Shown piece after piece: positions 6,354 to 7,938 of a stretch of DNA of 7,938 nucleotides. The translations under genes were made by a program, and so were the position numbers. The DNA comes from an uncultured Clostridia bacterium (lineage in GTDB: Bacteria > Bacillota_A > Clostridia > TANB77 > CAG-508): contig CANQZZ010000063.1 of the NCBI GenBank assembly GCA_947628465.1, positions 1-7,938 of the forward strand. Reading direction: 5' to 3'. Position 1 is the first letter of the stretch. Every line of letters begins with the position of its first letter. The notes below the pieces were generated by a model. The model did not search any database. It was not told the origin of the DNA and saw nothing but the letters and a program-made list of their open reading frames with translations.

Positions 6354-7651
6354 TGAACGATAAAATATCTGTAAAAGAATATGATATTATAACTTGTAAT
6401 AATAAATATCAAGGTGAAAAATATAAAGTTTTGGATTATAAAGATGAAAAGAATAGTAAAGAAAGATTTTACGAATTAATAAATTTTATTCGTAACTTCT
6501 CTTCTCAAAAAAATTATTCTGATATCCTGGATTTTATGAAAATTTCATATAGAAGAGGAATAGAAGACACAGTTGAAATTAGAAACTATGTTGGATTCAT
6601 ACAGTTAGATAGTAGCTTTAAAATTGAAATATTACCTAAGATTGTATTTTCTACTGAAGAAAATACAAAAAAAATTTTGGTAAATATGATAAATTCTTTA
6701 AGAAATTTTAACAATAAAATTTTTAGCAATTCCCAATTAAACTATCGAAATATGAATATTTATGAAATTTTTATCAGACTATATTTGCAAGATGTAATTA
6801 TTTTAATAAAAACCGGTTTGAAATCTTCTTATAATACTGTAGAAGAAAACCTAAATTTAGCAAAGGGAAAAATTTTATTTGAAAAGCAAGTTAGAAAAAA
6901 CTTTATACACAAGGAAAAAATATTCTGTTCTTATGACGAATATGATTTAAATAGCCCAGAAAATAGAATTATTAAAGCTACTCTAATGAAACTTTTAAAG
7001 GTTTCAAGTAACGCAGATAATATAAAACTTATAAGCCAAGCACTAGAGTATTTCGACAGCATAAAGGCTTCTAGTAATTATGATTCAGATTTTGCAAAGA
7101 TTAATATTACAAGAGATATGAAAAATTATGAATCTTTAATTGAATGGTCAAAAATTTTTTTACAGAATAATAGTTTTACTAATTTTGCTGGTGATATTAA
7201 TTCTAAGTCTTTATTGTTTAGAATGGACAAATTATTTGAAAGCTATATTGCAAAAAAGATAAGGCAAAAAGCAAATTCAAAATGGAAAGTTTGGACGCAA
7301 GACAAAAGATTTTGTTTGTTTGATAATCCTAAAAAATTTCATTTAATTCCTGATATAGTAATAACTAAACAAGATGGAACTAGAATAATATTGGATACTA
7401 AATGGAAAGAACTTAACAGTAGGCAAAAAAATTTTGGAATTTCTTCACAAGATATGTACCAAATGTATGTGTATTCTAAAAAGTATAACACACCATATAT
7501 TTGGTTACTTTATCCAATTACAGACAAAGTAAATAACAGTAGTATTTCTTTTGAAAGTGAAGATAATGTAAAAGTTAGAATATTTTTTGTAAACTTAATT
7601 AATATAGATGAAAATATTAAAAATTTATTGGATTTATTAGATAAAGAATAA
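6353..7651 (+). CDS. mcrC: McrC-type nuclease subunit of McrBC restriction system
   Basis: McrC is the endonuclease partner of McrB: it stimulates McrB GTP hydrolysis and cuts DNA when translocating complexes stall or meet. At 432 residues it is in the range of the McrC family with an extended N-terminal region. The C-terminal half carries a PD-(D/E)xK nuclease core: D334 in IPDIVI, then D348 and K350 in ILDTKWK, followed by a Gln-containing helix (QDMYQMYVYSKKY) typical of this superfamily. The start overlaps the mcrB stop by one base (TAATG at 6351-6355), so the two are translationally coupled; with mcrB broken upstream, McrC could still be made from its own start once ribosomes reach the area. 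No signal peptide or membrane segment is seen. Target specificity is set by McrB and is unknown here; 5-methylcytosine should not be assumed. Confidence 0.93.
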   Translation: MNDKISVKEYDIITCNNKYQGEKYKVLDYKDEKNSKERFYELINFIRNFSSQKNYSDILDFMKISYRRGIEDTVEIRNYVGFIQLDSSFKIEILPKIVFSTEENTKKILVNMINSLRNFNNKIFSNSQLNYRNMNIYEIFIRLYLQDVIILIKTGLKSSYNTVEENLNLAKGKILFEKQVRKNFIHKEKIFCSYDEYDLNSPENRIIKATLMKLLKVSSNADNIKLISQALEYFDSIKASSNYDSDFAKINITRDMKNYESLIEWSKIFLQNNSFTNFAGDINSKSLLFRMDKLFESYIAKKIRQKANSKWKVWTQDKRFCLFDNPKKFHLIPDIVITKQDGTRIILDTKWKELNSRQKNFGISSQDMYQMYVYSKKYNTPYIWLLYPITDKVNNSSISFESEDNVKVRIFFVNLINIDENIKNLLDLLDKE

Positions 7652-7698
7652 AATTATAAAAAAATATTATAAAGATGATTTTATAAAAGATATTATCG

Positions 7699-7716
7699 AT
7701 TGTTTAAACAATTTTT
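7699..7716 (+). terminator. Weak terminator-like hairpin after mcrC
   Basis: The 14-base palindrome ATTGTTTAAACAAT (7699-7712) is followed by four further T residues. It sits 47 bases after the mcrC stop, where the operon should end, but the stem is short and AT-rich, so function is uncertain. Confidence 0.4.
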
Positions 7717-7777
7717 AAAAAAAAGATTTACTATCAGAGTAAATAAGGTAAAAACTTAAAATTAGTAAGATAAGATA

Positions 7778-7807
7778 TTGACAAATATAAAATTTTTATA
7801 GTATGAT
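7778..7807 (+). promoter_or_regulatory. Promoter reading out of the window
   Basis: A consensus -35 TTGACA (7778-7783) and TATGAT -10 (7802-7807) are separated by 18 bases. Transcription would start near 7814, exactly at the first arm of a stable hairpin. The gene it serves is beyond the right edge. Confidence 0.65.
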
Positions 7808-7813
7808 ATAAAT

Positions 7814-7938
7814 GTAGTAAATCAATTCAGTCATTCGCGTTTTACTACCAGATAAACAATGTGTTTAAAGGAATAATGAAGAGCCTTAAGAATCTCCTCA
7901 TGAATGGCAAAAATATATACACAAAATTTTTGTGATTG
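7814..7938 (+). other. Structured untranslated leader or small RNA, cut by the window edge
   Basis: The transcript from the promoter just upstream begins with GTAGTAAA (7814-7821), which pairs perfectly with TTTACTAC (7841-7848). A second hairpin follows (TAAACA 7853-7858 with TGTTTA 7862-7867, three-base loop), and the last bases contain CACAAAA and TTTTGTG arms. No reading frame of useful length starts here. It does not match any riboswitch class I know by its conserved core. It could be a 5' leader, a small RNA or a chance run of repeats. Confidence 0.35.

Noticed and set aside
1..7938. CRISPR arrays, tRNA or rRNA genes, insertion sequences, attachment repeats
   Set aside because: No repeated spacer-like units, no cloverleaf tRNA sequence, no transposase and no flanking direct repeats could be found by eye.

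Overview
The window is AT-rich, with strong AGGAGG-type ribosome binding sites, near-consensus sigma-A promoters and a tRNA-sensing T-box leader. Together these point to a low-GC Gram-positive bacterium, most likely a member of the Clostridia. The species cannot be fixed from the sequence alone.

Layout. Bases 1-101 hold nothing I can assign. A 55-residue zinc-ribbon protein (163-330) sits in its own small unit with an extended -10 promoter and a rho-independent terminator. Facing it on the minus strand is an XerC-type tyrosine recombinase (369-1347) that is complete except for one +1 frameshift in the middle. The 474-base gap at 1348-1821 holds a candidate recombinase promoter with a dyad, a perfect-consensus plus-strand promoter, and a T-box leader with its terminator hairpin. 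The leader controls aspS (1822-3573), which encodes an aspartyl-tRNA synthetase. Directly behind aspS is a deletion remnant of tag, DNA-3-methyladenine glycosylase I (3583-3799).

The right half is a defence cassette. A four-helix membrane protein with a C-terminal zinc-ribbon motif (3815-4489) is followed after 18 bases by a McrB-type AAA+ GTPase (4508-6353), broken by a +1 frameshift near its N-terminus. McrC (6353-7651), a PD-(D/E)xK nuclease subunit, overlaps it by one base. McrB would bind modified or otherwise marked DNA through its N-terminal domain and hydrolyse GTP to translocate; McrC would cut. The last 290 bases hold a weak terminator, a promoter, and the start of a structured, apparently untranslated RNA that runs off the edge.

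Two points stand out. First, by eye only three in-frame CGG codons occur in roughly 2,230 codons, and two of them lie exactly at the +1 frameshifts in xerC and mcrB. This is either coincidence, a by-product of single-base insertions, or CGG-linked frameshifting. Second, the T-box places AAC (Asn), not GAC (Asp), at the best-supported specifier position, and the synthetase has a motif 2 loop of the alphaproteobacterial type. This suggests a non-discriminating AspRS serving tRNA-dependent asparagine formation.
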